From JAYSRU01 sp043720875 (GTDB lineage Bacteria > Bacteroidota > Bacteroidia > Flavobacteriales_D > Crocinitomicaceae), in contig JAYSRU010000118.1 in assembly GCA_043720875.1 (NCBI GenBank), positions 1 to 14,123 on the forward strand: a DNA stretch of 14,123 nt, in the 5' to 3' direction. The translations under genes were made by a program, and so were the position numbers. A model generated the notes under the pieces. The model saw only the letters and a list, made by a program, of their open reading frames with translations. It ran no database searches and was not told the DNA's origin. Of this stretch, positions 1 to 8,082 are shown one piece after another. Positions within the stretch are counted from its first letter, which is position 1. Each line of letters begins with the position of its first letter.

Positions 1-1
1 A

Positions 2-433
2 AAAAATTACAAAGAAAAATTTGAAACGTGTCAAAAAAACAATACTCCGTTTGCGGTTTTGACTTTGGTAGATCAATCACCTTCTGATGCTTCAAAAAGT
101 TATTGGACTAAATTCTTAAATCAAGACACAGCGGTGTTGTTTGGGGCAGAAATGATGGCACATCAGTTTAATGCTGCGGTGGTTTATTTCAAAACACGAA
201 AAGTGAACCGCGGCTATTATGAAGTTGAATTTGAACTCATTACGGCGCAGGCTAGCTCATGCAAATGGGGTGAAATAACAGAAAAACACAACAGCATTCT
301 GCAAGACCTGATCAACGAAGCTAAACCCAATTGGTTGTGGAGCCACAAACGTTGGAAAAGAGAAAAACCGCATGATCTCGACGCTTTAAAAACTCAACAA
401 AGAGAAAGTTTCAACCGTAAATTCAAACCATGA
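2..433 (+). CDS. Lysophospholipid/lipid A acyltransferase (LpxL/HtrB family), C-terminal part
   Basis: This is the 3' end of a gene that begins left of the window; the frame is open to base 2, so the TTG at 59 is not the true start. The visible 143 residues fit the C-terminal half of the LpxL/HtrB family: a DQSP motif, a W-x-x-FLNQ-x-x-A segment, then GAEMMAHQFNAAVVY, a GYYEVEFELIT strand, GEITEKHN, and the closing PNWLWSHKRWK signature. These inner-membrane enzymes transfer a fatty acyl chain from acyl-ACP onto a lipid A precursor. The catalytic HX4D/E motif would lie upstream and cannot be seen. The stop codon overlaps the next start (ATGA), which points to translational coupling with the BNR-repeat gene. 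Confidence 0.9.
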   Translation, partial: KNYKEKFETCQKNNTPFAVLTLVDQSPSDASKSYWTKFLNQDTAVLFGAEMMAHQFNAAVVYFKTRKVNRGYYEVEFELITAQASSCKWGEITEKHNSILQDLINEAKPNWLWSHKRWKREKPHDLDALKTQQRESFNRKFKP

Positions 434-1449
434 TTCGTGCCCTAATTGTATGTTTAACATTCTCAATTCAAGGATTTTCGCAAGACACGATTCCTTATAA
501 ACGAGTAAATTTTGGACCTCAAAAATGCTATTCCCGGGCTTTACTGGTTGTAAATAATTCCCTTTTTATTGGAGCGTCTGATGGCACAATTGCGAAAGTA
601 AACTTAACAAATAATAAAGTTAAAAACTATATTAGTCCAACAGGGTTTGTAGAAATCAGAGACATCGAACAGTATCATGGCAAACTTGTTTTCATGGAAA
701 GTAGCGACAGCTCAGAAATCTATTTTTTCGACCTCAAAAAAGAAACATTTACAACATCTAACCTACCCCGAAAAGCTGTTTTTTTGGATGGAATTGTGAA
801 CCGCGAGTCCTCACTTTTAGCCTTGGGAGATCCGATGAACAATGTCACTCAGGTATATAGCTATGACGGAAAGCAATGGGTAGATTTGTCAAAATCTTTT
901 GGGGATTCCTTAAAAACTCGTGCATTTTTTGCCGCCAGCGGAACCACATTTGTACGCAAAACAACGCAACACTTTTCGATTATTAGCGGTGGATCACCGT
1001 CGCAATACATGCATTGGTGTATCGACGGAGCAACGAGTCATCGCAACGACGTTAACCTACCTTTATTAACTGGCGCAACCGCCGGACCTTATGCACACGC
1101 TTATGCCCCAAAAAACAAGAACAACATCATTGTTGTTGGTGGTGATTATTTACGTCAAAAACATGCCGATAGCACCGCTTGTTTTAGCAATGATGGTGGA
1201 GTTTCTTGGAAATTACCTCAAACGAATACTGGAGGATATCGGTCATGTGTCACTTTTATTAATGACACCATTGCCATTGCTTGCGGACCAACGGGAAGTG
1301 ACATTAGTTTCGATGCAGGAAATACTTGGAGACCTTTTATATCAGGCGTTTTTCATGCCAGTTGTTTAGCTAAAAAACAATTTATCATGTCTAGTTCTAA
1401 TGGCAGTGTAGTAATTGTTCCAATAAAAAAAATCCTGGAATTAAGATAA
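430..1449 (+). CDS. Secreted BNR/YCF48-like beta-propeller protein
   Basis: A 339-residue protein with an N-terminal signal peptide (hydrophobic residues 2-15, likely cleavage near FSQ-D at 18-19). It looks like a seven-bladed propeller of the BNR/photosystem II assembly factor-like type. Two Asp-box-like motifs are visible, SNDGGVSW at 253-260 and SFDAGNTW at 293-300, with beta-rich repeats such as GASDGTIAKVNL at 48-59. Bacteroidota proteins of this kind are often annotated as oxidoreductase or sialidase-related, but no catalytic residues can be assigned here. The start overlaps the acyltransferase stop by 4 nt, so the two genes are probably co-transcribed. The protein is likely periplasmic or surface-exposed; its substrate or partner is unknown. 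Confidence 0.8.
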   Translation: MIRALIVCLTFSIQGFSQDTIPYKRVNFGPQKCYSRALLVVNNSLFIGASDGTIAKVNLTNNKVKNYISPTGFVEIRDIEQYHGKLVFMESSDSSEIYFFDLKKETFTTSNLPRKAVFLDGIVNRESSLLALGDPMNNVTQVYSYDGKQWVDLSKSFGDSLKTRAFFAASGTTFVRKTTQHFSIISGGSPSQYMHWCIDGATSHRNDVNLPLLTGATAGPYAHAYAPKNKNNIIVVGGDYLRQKHADSTACFSNDGGVSWKLPQTNTGGYRSCVTFINDTIAIACGPTGSDISFDAGNTWRPFISGVFHASCLAKKQFIMSSSNGSVVIVPIKKILELR

Positions 1450-1486
1450 AATTAGTACTTTTCGTACTCGAATTACAAACCAACCT

Positions 1487-2257
1487 ATGCAAAAATCAGC
1501 ACGCTTCTCTAAACTTGCTTTATACGCGCTACTCGCAATATCAATGCTTGCTACAGCTTGCGGTTCAAAACCCAAACTAGAAAAAAAGCTAGAATTGGAA
1601 GATGCGCTGCTACAACTCGAAAATTACAATTACGATACCTTAAAAGGAATTTATGTTGGTCAATTTTCTGGTAGTCCGATCAGTATCGTGTTAACCTATG
1701 TAAATGAGAACCATGCCATTGGTTACGACATTCACAAAGGACTGAAACGGAATATTTCTGGAACACACAGCGTGGATGGGGATTACATTGTCATGTTACT
1801 CAATGAACCTGGAGACAACAAATATGATGGAAAATTTAAACTTAAAATTGATAAAAAAACATTCGACGTATTGGGTGATTGGTCGCCCGTAAGTACTACA
1901 CTCAAAGGTAAAATGTTCACCCTAAAAAAGCGCATCACCAAAGAAAGTGATAGTTTGATCAACGAAAACAATTTCTCCGAACGCTTTGGATTTGTTTCGG
2001 ATACCTTGGGAGAAATGAGTTTTGAGCGCGACGGTTCTTGTACCTACACTTATGTTCCTGTTTTAGACGCTGAGGAGCGCAGAGAACAAGCAATTACTGT
2101 AAAAGGAAACTGGAGTTTATTTAACAAAACGGTCAACATTACGTGGGAACAAAATACTGTTTTTACCAGTGGGGAATCTGAGTTCATTATTCGTGAAGAG
2201 GAATATTCGTATTCGTTAGTGGGTGAACACAGGGTGTTATTTGTTACGATGTATTGA
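1487..2257 (+). CDS. Putative lipoprotein of unknown function
   Basis: A 256-residue protein with a lipoprotein signal: basic start, hydrophobic residues 10-22, then LATAC with the lipidated Cys at 25. I do not recognise a named family. Residues 50-150 read as one beta-rich domain (GIYVGQFSGSPISIVLTYV, then SVDGDYIVML and GKFKLKI), resembling small lipocalin-like or barrel folds. A second beta-rich part follows from about 165 (FGFVSDTLGEMSFERDG, then VKGNWSLFNKTVNITW), a pattern common in secreted Bacteroidota proteins. It lies 37 bp after the BNR gene and 3 bp before the DUF2306 gene, so it probably belongs to the same transcription unit. A TACTTTTC at 1456-1463, one mismatch from TAnnTTTG, could give it an additional promoter. 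Confidence 0.8.
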   Translation: MQKSARFSKLALYALLAISMLATACGSKPKLEKKLELEDALLQLENYNYDTLKGIYVGQFSGSPISIVLTYVNENHAIGYDIHKGLKRNISGTHSVDGDYIVMLLNEPGDNKYDGKFKLKIDKKTFDVLGDWSPVSTTLKGKMFTLKKRITKESDSLINENNFSERFGFVSDTLGEMSFERDGSCTYTYVPVLDAEERREQAITVKGNWSLFNKTVNITWEQNTVFTSGESEFIIREEEYSYSLVGEHRVLFVTMY

Positions 2258-2260
2258 TCA

Positions 2261-2893
2261 GTGCGGTTATTTTTTAGTTTAATAGTACTCGGCTTCTTAT
2301 TATTTGCATCTTGGTTAATGCTCAAGTTATCGCTACCCTACCGTAACTTTGAACCTGGTATTGAATTTCTTTCCACCAAACAATTTATTTATCATATCAA
2401 AATTTGGCGCTGGAGTTTTTACTTGCACGTTTTTGTAAGCATGTTCGTTTTACTTGCTGGAATGTTTCAATTCTCTAAAGTAATACGACTGAGAAGTCCT
2501 AAATTTCACAAAACGTGTGGGTATATCTATTTCAGTGTATTACTTGGGTTTTCTGCACCTTCAGGACTTGTGATGGCCTATTATGCCAATGGAGGAATCT
2601 GGGCAAAAACCAGCTTTATCTTACTTAGTCTAAGTTGGATATTTACAACTATTATGGCGCTGTATTACTTAAGAAGAAAAGAATATGAAAAACACGGCAA
2701 TTGGACTTTACGCAGTTATGCATTAACGTTGTCTGCAATCACTTTACGCTTTTATGCATGGGTTCTCGGCACAACCAACCTTCAAATCAGCCCAGTTGAT
2801 ACTTACATTTTAATAGCATGGCTTAGCTGGATTCCGAATTTAGTGTATGCCCAAGGATTAATAAAATTTGGGTTTATTAGAAGGTTGGTTTAG
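2261..2893 (+). CDS. DUF2306-family integral membrane protein
   Basis: A 210-residue protein with about six hydrophobic segments (near 3-24, 53-70, 88-107, 117-136, 153-170, 181-198). The pattern is that of the DUF2306 family: H56 in the second helix, FHKTCGYIY at 82-90, and the signature H145-x-x-W-x-x-R151-x-YALT-x-SAITLR ending at R163. Conserved histidines in helices suggest haem or metal binding, but the family's function is not established. The start is GTG at 2261: the preceding gene's stop (2255-2257) is in the same frame one codon upstream, so nothing earlier is possible, and the next ATG (2318) would lose the first helix. It ends the rightward gene run. Confidence 0.8.
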   Translation: MRLFFSLIVLGFLLFASWLMLKLSLPYRNFEPGIEFLSTKQFIYHIKIWRWSFYLHVFVSMFVLLAGMFQFSKVIRLRSPKFHKTCGYIYFSVLLGFSAPSGLVMAYYANGGIWAKTSFILLSLSWIFTTIMALYYLRRKEYEKHGNWTLRSYALTLSAITLRFYAWVLGTTNLQISPVDTYILIAWLSWIPNLVYAQGLIKFGFIRRLV

Positions 2894-2905
2894 GGTATTA
2901 AACCA
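2886..2905 (+). terminator. Weak hairpin at the end of the rightward gene run
   Basis: A 7-bp inverted repeat (TGGTTTA / TAAACCA, 6-nt loop) spans the stop codon of the DUF2306 gene, between convergent genes. There is no T-tract on either strand, so it is at best a weak terminator. Confidence 0.2.
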
Positions 2906-2931
2906 TTAAAGAATCAGAAAATAAAATAAAA

Positions 2932-3666
2932 TTAACTTCTCTTTTTAAACCCCATCATTATATTTCCAGGAGTTCCAGGTAATACTATTTCCAAAACCTT
3001 CACCACAAAAGCGGACAACCTTTTTACTTGGTAAACAGAATGATATCGATTAAAATAATTCTTAAAAAAAGACTTTTGAAACACAAGTTCAAACCCTGCT
3101 TCTTTCGAAAGTTCAATCATTTGCTCTCTACTAAACCCCCAAGAATCTACCCCTTTTATTGGTGTAAAATGATCCTTTGCATATATGTCATACCATAAAA
3201 AAAGACCCTTATCATCAAGATTTAGAGCCATGTTTTTAAGTCCTTTTATGATCTGTTCTTTTGTTTGTAGGTGAGAAAATAAATCGAAAGAAGTAATGAT
3301 GTCAAATTTTGGGGCGTCTATTTTAAACGTTATTACATCTGCGTGAAGATATAATTCTCCCTGACCTTGCTCTTGTGCTTGAATAATTCTTGTTTGGGAG
3401 AAATCAAAGCCCACTGTATTAGCTGGAGAAAAACCTTGGCTAATAAAAAACCTTATCATTCCTCCTTTACCACAACCAGCATCTAGCAATTTTTGTGAGT
3501 CTATAGGCCTTGTATCATCGAAATAAGTAGTTAAAAACGTACTCAATCCTTTAAAAAGTACTTTTCGTGTATACTTTCCAATGGGATGATTTGGTGAATA
3601 GATGGAATTTGAATCATCAATTTCTTGATTAAACCTATCGTTTACGACATCTTGGTAATTTTTCAT
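2932..3666 (-). CDS. Class I SAM-dependent methyltransferase
   Basis: A 244-residue soluble protein with a Rossmann-type methyltransferase core. Motif I is LLDAGCGKGG at about 60-69, followed by the acidic end of strand 2 (VGFDFS, D88), the motif II region HADVITF at 108-114, and FDIITSFDLFSHL at 121-133 as the post-II strand and helix. The remainder is a less conserved substrate-binding part. Such proteins methylate small molecules, sugars or lipids; no substrate can be read from the sequence. It is convergent with the DUF2306 gene and lies 77 bp downstream of the TPR lipoprotein gene on the same strand, with no clear promoter box in that gap. Confidence 0.85.
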   Translation of the reverse strand: MKNYQDVVNDRFNQEIDDSNSIYSPNHPIGKYTRKVLFKGLSTFLTTYFDDTRPIDSQKLLDAGCGKGGMIRFFISQGFSPANTVGFDFSQTRIIQAQEQGQGELYLHADVITFKIDAPKFDIITSFDLFSHLQTKEQIIKGLKNMALNLDDKGLFLWYDIYAKDHFTPIKGVDSWGFSREQMIELSKEAGFELVFQKSFFKNYFNRYHSVYQVKRLSAFVVKVLEIVLPGTPGNIMMGFKKRS

Positions 3667-3743
3667 TAGTTGGTAATTTTGTGTCTCCTAATATTCGCTA
3701 CACTATCAAGCGTGTTATGTAGCTTTTATATCACTATCTTTTT

Positions 3744-4892
3744 TTAGTTATTAGCTTCTGCATTCATCACTTTTGCACCAACCGAAACAATTTTCCCATT
3801 TGCATCAATTTTGAATTTTTTAGTCTCTTTCAGCGTGTTGGAAACAATGGGATTGTTTTCGTATCCAGCATCTTCCGGTGGTGATTGGTATTCGGTTTCA
3901 TAACTATTAATCGTGATGTTCAAGTCTTTGCTAATTGTACACGTTTTCAGTAACCTATCCAAAAGTATTCTTCCAGCAATTTCCTTCTTGTCAATCAATT
4001 TCCCTTCGTGCGTGTAGACCGCTAAACGGAACATCAACGGCATATCAAGCCTGTCCGAGTCATACATTTCATCCCGCACCGTATAAATTACTGCCACATA
4101 CTTACTGGTTTCTTTGACTTGTGCATAGTACATGAAACTTGTTCCTACATCTCTTGAAAACTTATCATCTCGCATTTCTGCAATGTACTTTTCAAAATCA
4201 TAAGCAATTCTACTTTTATCCGTAAACACTATCTTTTTAGCGTTGTTTACATCAATAGTTAAAGGTAATTTAACGGTTGGAAATTGTCGTTTAAACTGTA
4301 TCCAATACAAATTTTCAGGGTTCGACATTCCGCTCAACCCATTGGATAAACTGCGCTGAAAGTAGTACGACTCTCTCAATTTGGCTAAATCTTTGTCCCT
4401 GTTAATGTTGATGATATTTGAATAACCCGCCTGTAATGCATACTCTAAATATTCTCCTGCTAATTCTTCTTGATCCGTTAATGAATACAAACAAGCTTTG
4501 TTGTACATTACTTTGGCAAATGGTTCGTAGCCTAATTTCTCTGCCATTTCGAATGCCAATAAGGCATTATTGTAATCTTTTTTGCTCATCCAAACATTAC
4601 CCAATTCGTAATATGAATTAGCCGTTGGATAAGACAAAATGCTTTCTTGAAATTTCACTATCGATGAATCCAATTCTTTTTTATTGCGAAATAAATCGAT
4701 CGCCTCTAAGAATAATTCACTCGATTTTGGATTCACGATTTTGTTTGCCATTAAAAAAGAAGCCACACGATCACCTGCAAAAATATCATGCACCGCTAAG
4801 GTTTTAACTTCATTTGCCAATTCCTTTTCCTTAACGGGAGCCGAAGAACAAGCATAGATAATGGCAACAAGTACAATTGAATAAAGTTTCAT
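3744..4892 (-). CDS. TPR-containing lipoprotein
   Basis: A 382-residue protein with a short lipoprotein signal (hydrophobic residues 4-14, Cys at 15 in IIYACSS). Residues about 59-157 form tetratricopeptide-type helix pairs, for example NSYYELGNVWMSKKDYNNALLAF at 92-114 and YNKACLYSLTDQEELAGEYLEYAL at 130-153; the latter resembles the TPR variant with alanine-poor second helices seen in Bacteroidota. Residues 190-382 are beta-rich with no family I recognise. It is probably an envelope scaffold protein; partners are unknown. It starts 42 bp after the stop of the paaH-like gene on the same strand, so it may be read through from that unit. Confidence 0.8.
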   Translation of the reverse strand: MKLYSIVLVAIIYACSSAPVKEKELANEVKTLAVHDIFAGDRVASFLMANKIVNPKSSELFLEAIDLFRNKKELDSSIVKFQESILSYPTANSYYELGNVWMSKKDYNNALLAFEMAEKLGYEPFAKVMYNKACLYSLTDQEELAGEYLEYALQAGYSNIININRDKDLAKLRESYYFQRSLSNGLSGMSNPENLYWIQFKRQFPTVKLPLTIDVNNAKKIVFTDKSRIAYDFEKYIAEMRDDKFSRDVGTSFMYYAQVKETSKYVAVIYTVRDEMYDSDRLDMPLMFRLAVYTHEGKLIDKKEIAGRILLDRLLKTCTISKDLNITINSYETEYQSPPEDAGYENNPIVSNTLKETKKFKIDANGKIVSVGAKVMNAEANN

Positions 4893-4934
4893 GTGATACG
4901 TTTTAAGGTTTTTGATTTTTTCAGAACCATGCTT

Positions 4935-6080
4935 TTACTGTAATGCCAAACCTCGCTTTAGCAACACGCTAGGGCGATAACGCTCCTCTCCGTATTCATT
5001 AAATAATCTAGTTAAGGTTTTATATACATTTTCAACGCCAATTTCTTCCGACCAAGCAAATAAACCTTTTGGATAATTGACCCCATTCAGCATGGCTAAA
5101 TCGATATCTTTTTTGCTTGCAACTTGCATAAAGAGTGCGTCGTATGCGATGTTTATTAATACAGCCAATATGCGTTCGCAAATCATAACGCCAAGCGATT
5201 CATCCTGATGAGGTTCGGGCAAAGCAATTTCAGGATCGTATGAATAGAAACCTCTACCCGATTTTTTTCCTAAATACCCAGCCTCCATGTGTCGTTTTTG
5301 GGTAAACGATGGCTTAAATCTAGGATCAAAATAAAAGGCGGTCCAAACGGTTTCCGTTACAGTATAATTAATATCATTCCCAATGTAATCCATCAAGGTA
5401 AAAGGCCCCATTCTAAAGCCTCCAAAAGTTGTCATTGCCCAATCAATGGTAGCAAAATCGGCAATTCCTTCTTCGTAAATTTTCAACGCTTCAGAATAAT
5501 ACGGACGCGCTACACGGTTCACGATAAACCCTGGTGTATCTTTACAAATAACCGTTTTCTTTTTCCAGGAAGTAATTAAATTATTGGTGAAAGTTACGAC
5601 CTCAGCACTAGTTTGTACCGCAGGAATAATTTCGACTAAAGGCATTAAGGGCGCAGGATTGAAAAAATGAATTCCAATTATACGCGCTGGGTTTTTTAAT
5701 ACCGAACCGATTGATGCAATGGAAAGGCTAGAAGTATTACTTGCCAAAACACATGCATTAGAAACGATGGCTTCCAGTTCTTTAAAAACGCTGTGCTTCA
5801 CTTCTAACTTTTCAACAATCGCTTCAATCACTAAATCGCATGCGCTGAAATCGCTTGCTTGTGTTGAATAACTAATATTGGCTTGAATTGAAGTAGCGCT
5901 ATCTTGTGTCAACTTTTCTTTCTCAACCAGTTTAGTCATTACTGCTGCAAGGTTAGTTTTAGCCTTGTCTAACATTATTTGATTAACGTCAACCAATACA
6001 ACTTTATGACCCGCTTGAGCTGCAACTTGTGCAATTCCAGCGCCCATTGTACCTGCACCTAATACTCCAATATTCTCCAT
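4935..6080 (-). CDS. paaH: 3-hydroxyacyl-CoA dehydrogenase (PaaH-like)
   Basis: A 381-residue NAD-dependent dehydrogenase that oxidises 3-hydroxyacyl-CoA to 3-ketoacyl-CoA. The N-terminal Rossmann domain has GAGTMG at 8-13 and D31 at the end of strand 2. Catalytic residues of the family line up as S117 (NTSS), H138 (GIHFFNP), E150 (LVEII) and N188 (FIVNR), with the Ser-His and His-Glu spacings of the human enzyme. A second 3HCDH helical domain ends with GVNYPKG, then GEERYRPSVLL, closely like the end of E. coli PaaH. The protein is shorter than the roughly 475-residue E. coli enzyme. It follows the paaG-like gene by 15 bp in one unit. A general beta-oxidation or hydroxybutyryl-CoA role remains possible because no other paa genes are in view. 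Confidence 0.9.
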   Translation of the reverse strand: MENIGVLGAGTMGAGIAQVAAQAGHKVVLVDVNQIMLDKAKTNLAAVMTKLVEKEKLTQDSATSIQANISYSTQASDFSACDLVIEAIVEKLEVKHSVFKELEAIVSNACVLASNTSSLSIASIGSVLKNPARIIGIHFFNPAPLMPLVEIIPAVQTSAEVVTFTNNLITSWKKKTVICKDTPGFIVNRVARPYYSEALKIYEEGIADFATIDWAMTTFGGFRMGPFTLMDYIGNDINYTVTETVWTAFYFDPRFKPSFTQKRHMEAGYLGKKSGRGFYSYDPEIALPEPHQDESLGVMICERILAVLINIAYDALFMQVASKKDIDLAMLNGVNYPKGLFAWSEEIGVENVYKTLTRLFNEYGEERYRPSVLLKRGLALQ

Positions 6081-6095
6081 CTGTTTTTGTTTCTT

Positions 6096-6869
6096 TTATT
6101 TACCTTCAAATTTCGGCGCTCTTTTTTCTAAAAAGGCTGTAACACCTTCTTTAAAATCGTAGCTATTGCCTGCTTTTGTTTGTAACTCACCTTCCAGTTC
6201 TAATTGTTGTTCTAAATTATTCGTAAAACTTTGGTTGAGTGCTCTTTTAGTCAATCCGAGTCCGTAGGTTGGCATTTGAGCAACTTTCAACGCGAAATCC
6301 ATAATTTCGGCATCAAACGTTTCATCGTCGATTGCTTTGTAAATCATATTCAATTTTTCTGCTTCTTCTGCCGAAACTTTATCTCCGGTTAACATCAAAG
6401 CCATTGCTTTCTGGGCTCCAACAATACGAGGTAAAAAAAATGTTCCTGCAGAATCTGGAATTAAACCAATTTTTGAAAATGCTTGAATAAAGCTTGCACT
6501 TTTTTTCGCAATTATAACGTCACAAGCCAAAGCGATATTTGCTCCTGCACCAGCTGCAACGCCATTTACCGCTGCAATTACTGGTTTTTCTAGGTTACGA
6601 ATGGCAAGAATAATTTTATTATAATGTTCTTTTACGATTGTGGGAAGCGGCGGCCCATCAGGACTCACAACTTCTTCCAAATCTTGACCCGCACAAAAGG
6701 CTTTTCCTTCACCCGTTAATACGATTGCACGCACTGCGATATCCAAACCAGCTTCATGCAATGCTGCTTGTAAGGCTAATGCCATTTCACGGTTAAAACT
6801 GTTGAATTTTTGAGGACGATTTAACTTTAAGGTTAATACGCCCTGTGCTAGTGTGCTTATTATTGTCAT
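6096..6869 (-). CDS. paaG: Enoyl-CoA hydratase/isomerase family protein (PaaG-like)
   Basis: A 257-residue crotonase-fold enzyme. It matches E. coli PaaG, the ring-1,2-epoxyphenylacetyl-CoA isomerase, throughout: LNRPQKFNSFN at 16-26, FCAGQDL at 58-64, PVIAAVNGVAAGAGA at 96-110 (oxyanion hole), AFSKIGLIPD at 130-139 with the PaaG-type Asp (D139) where hydratases have Glu, and the end YDFKEGVTAFLEKRAPKFEGK. I chose ATG 6869 over the in-frame ATG at 6899 because it aligns with the PaaG N-terminus and sits just downstream of a -7 box; the longer form would place that box inside the gene. It leads a two-gene unit with the dehydrogenase, consistent with aerobic phenylacetyl-CoA breakdown or a related beta-oxidation step. 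Confidence 0.88.
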   Translation of the reverse strand: MTIISTLAQGVLTLKLNRPQKFNSFNREMALALQAALHEAGLDIAVRAIVLTGEGKAFCAGQDLEEVVSPDGPPLPTIVKEHYNKIILAIRNLEKPVIAAVNGVAAGAGANIALACDVIIAKKSASFIQAFSKIGLIPDSAGTFFLPRIVGAQKAMALMLTGDKVSAEEAEKLNMIYKAIDDETFDAEIMDFALKVAQMPTYGLGLTKRALNQSFTNNLEQQLELEGELQTKAGNSYDFKEGVTAFLEKRAPKFEGK

Positions 6870-6887
6870 AACTTTAGAATTGGAGTT

Positions 6888-6922
6888 CAAATATAACAAA
6901 GTTCAGTGTACAATATTTCAAA
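6888..6922 (-). promoter_or_regulatory. Promoter of the paaG-paaH unit
   Basis: Read on the minus strand, TTTG at 6922-6919 is followed after 23 nt by TATATTTG at 6895-6888, an exact match to the Bacteroidota -7 consensus TAnnTTTG. Transcription would start near 6881, giving a leader of roughly 12 nt before ATG 6869. The spacer is at the long end of the usual range. Confidence 0.5.
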
Positions 6923-6950
6923 GCCACGCTTTAAAACCAAAAGAAATGAA

Positions 6951-6958
6951 TATTTTTG
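6951..6958 (+). promoter_or_regulatory. -7 promoter box of the glycosyltransferase gene
   Basis: TATTTTTG fits TAnnTTTG exactly. It lies only 4 bp before the GTG start at 6963, so the predicted transcription start falls at or next to the start codon. No good -33 TTTG is seen about 20 nt upstream. Confidence 0.4.
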
Positions 6959-6962
6959 TACG

Positions 6963-8003
6963 GTGGAAAACGATTTTAAAGACATAGCGATTGTATTATT
7001 AAACTGGAACGGTAGAAAGTTTTTAGAAGATTTCCTTCCGCCATTGTTACAGCACAGTTTAACGGCCAAAATTATCGTTGTCGATAATGCGAGTAGCGAT
7101 GATTCTGTGGAATACCTCAAAACGACTTACCCTGGTATCGAAATCGTCATCAACCCTGAAAATTACGGTTTTGCTGGTGGATACAATGAAGGTTTAAAAC
7201 AGGTGAATTCTCCTTACTATTTACTCATCAATACTGATGTTGAAGTGAGTGAGAATTGGCTGAAGCCACTTTACGACCGCATTCAAATGCAAAATATTGT
7301 AGCTGTTCAACCCAAAATACTTTCGTATGCTAAGCCATCGCATTTCGAACACGCTGGAGCAGCAGGAGGTTATATTGATAAAAATGGATTTATCTTTTGT
7401 CGGGGAAGAATTTTTGATGCTGTGGAAGAAGACCATCACCAATACGATTATGCCGAAGAAGTTTTTTGGACCTCTGGGGCGTGCATGTTAATTGAGCGCA
7501 AAGCTTTCTGGGATGCTGGCGCGTTTGATGCTAACTTTTTTGCCCACATGGAAGAAATTGATCTGTGTTGGCGTTTGAAAAGAATGGGACATCAACTTTG
7601 GATTGAACCAAAATCAACCGTATATCACGTTGGTGGCGGAACATTGAATTATGACTCTCCAAGAAAAACATATTTGAACTACAGAAATTCACTTTTCATG
7701 TTGACCAAGAATAGTCGCAATTTTTTAATTTCGCGTATCTTTTTACGTATGATGTTGGACGGACTTGCTGGTTTGCAGGTGTTGAGTAAAGGAAAAATCA
7801 AATTCTTCTTAGCGATACTAAAAGCTCATTTTTCATTTTATGGTGCTTTGCCCAAACTCTTCAAACAACGCTTTGCATTAAAAAAACAAATGTCTGCATA
7901 CACGTTTAACGATAAAGGCTGGTATACGGGAAATATTATTTGGGCGAAGTTTGTAAAGAAAATTAACAGATTTGAAGATTTGAACCAGCGTTTATTTCGC
8001 TAA
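6963..8003 (+). CDS. Family 2 glycosyltransferase (rhamnosyltransferase-like)
   Basis: A 346-residue GT-A enzyme of the COG1216/WbbL type. Visible landmarks are IVLLNWNG at 10-17, VVDNASSDDS at 39-48, ENYGFAGGYNEG at 66-77, the DXD-like NTDVE at 90-94 for metal and nucleotide-sugar binding, FWTSGACMLIER at 168-179, and MEEIDLCWR at 196-204 with the downstream HVGGGT at 222-227. It probably adds a sugar (rhamnose-like donors are typical) to a cell-surface polysaccharide at the inner membrane. The start is GTG 6963, where the conserved fold begins; an in-frame GTG at 6906 would add 19 unconserved residues and overlap the promoter region. It is divergent from paaG. No polysaccharide gene cluster surrounds it, so its acceptor cannot be guessed. 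Confidence 0.88.
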   Translation: MENDFKDIAIVLLNWNGRKFLEDFLPPLLQHSLTAKIIVVDNASSDDSVEYLKTTYPGIEIVINPENYGFAGGYNEGLKQVNSPYYLLINTDVEVSENWLKPLYDRIQMQNIVAVQPKILSYAKPSHFEHAGAAGGYIDKNGFIFCRGRIFDAVEEDHHQYDYAEEVFWTSGACMLIERKAFWDAGAFDANFFAHMEEIDLCWRLKRMGHQLWIEPKSTVYHVGGGTLNYDSPRKTYLNYRNSLFMLTKNSRNFLISRIFLRMMLDGLAGLQVLSKGKIKFFLAILKAHFSFYGALPKLFKQRFALKKQMSAYTFNDKGWYTGNIIWAKFVKKINRFEDLNQRLFR

Positions 8004-8082
8004 AAAAAAATTAACGTTATCATAATTCGAATTCTTTATCTCGTTTATTATGTTAGTTTTACAATTGAAATAATTGTTATAA

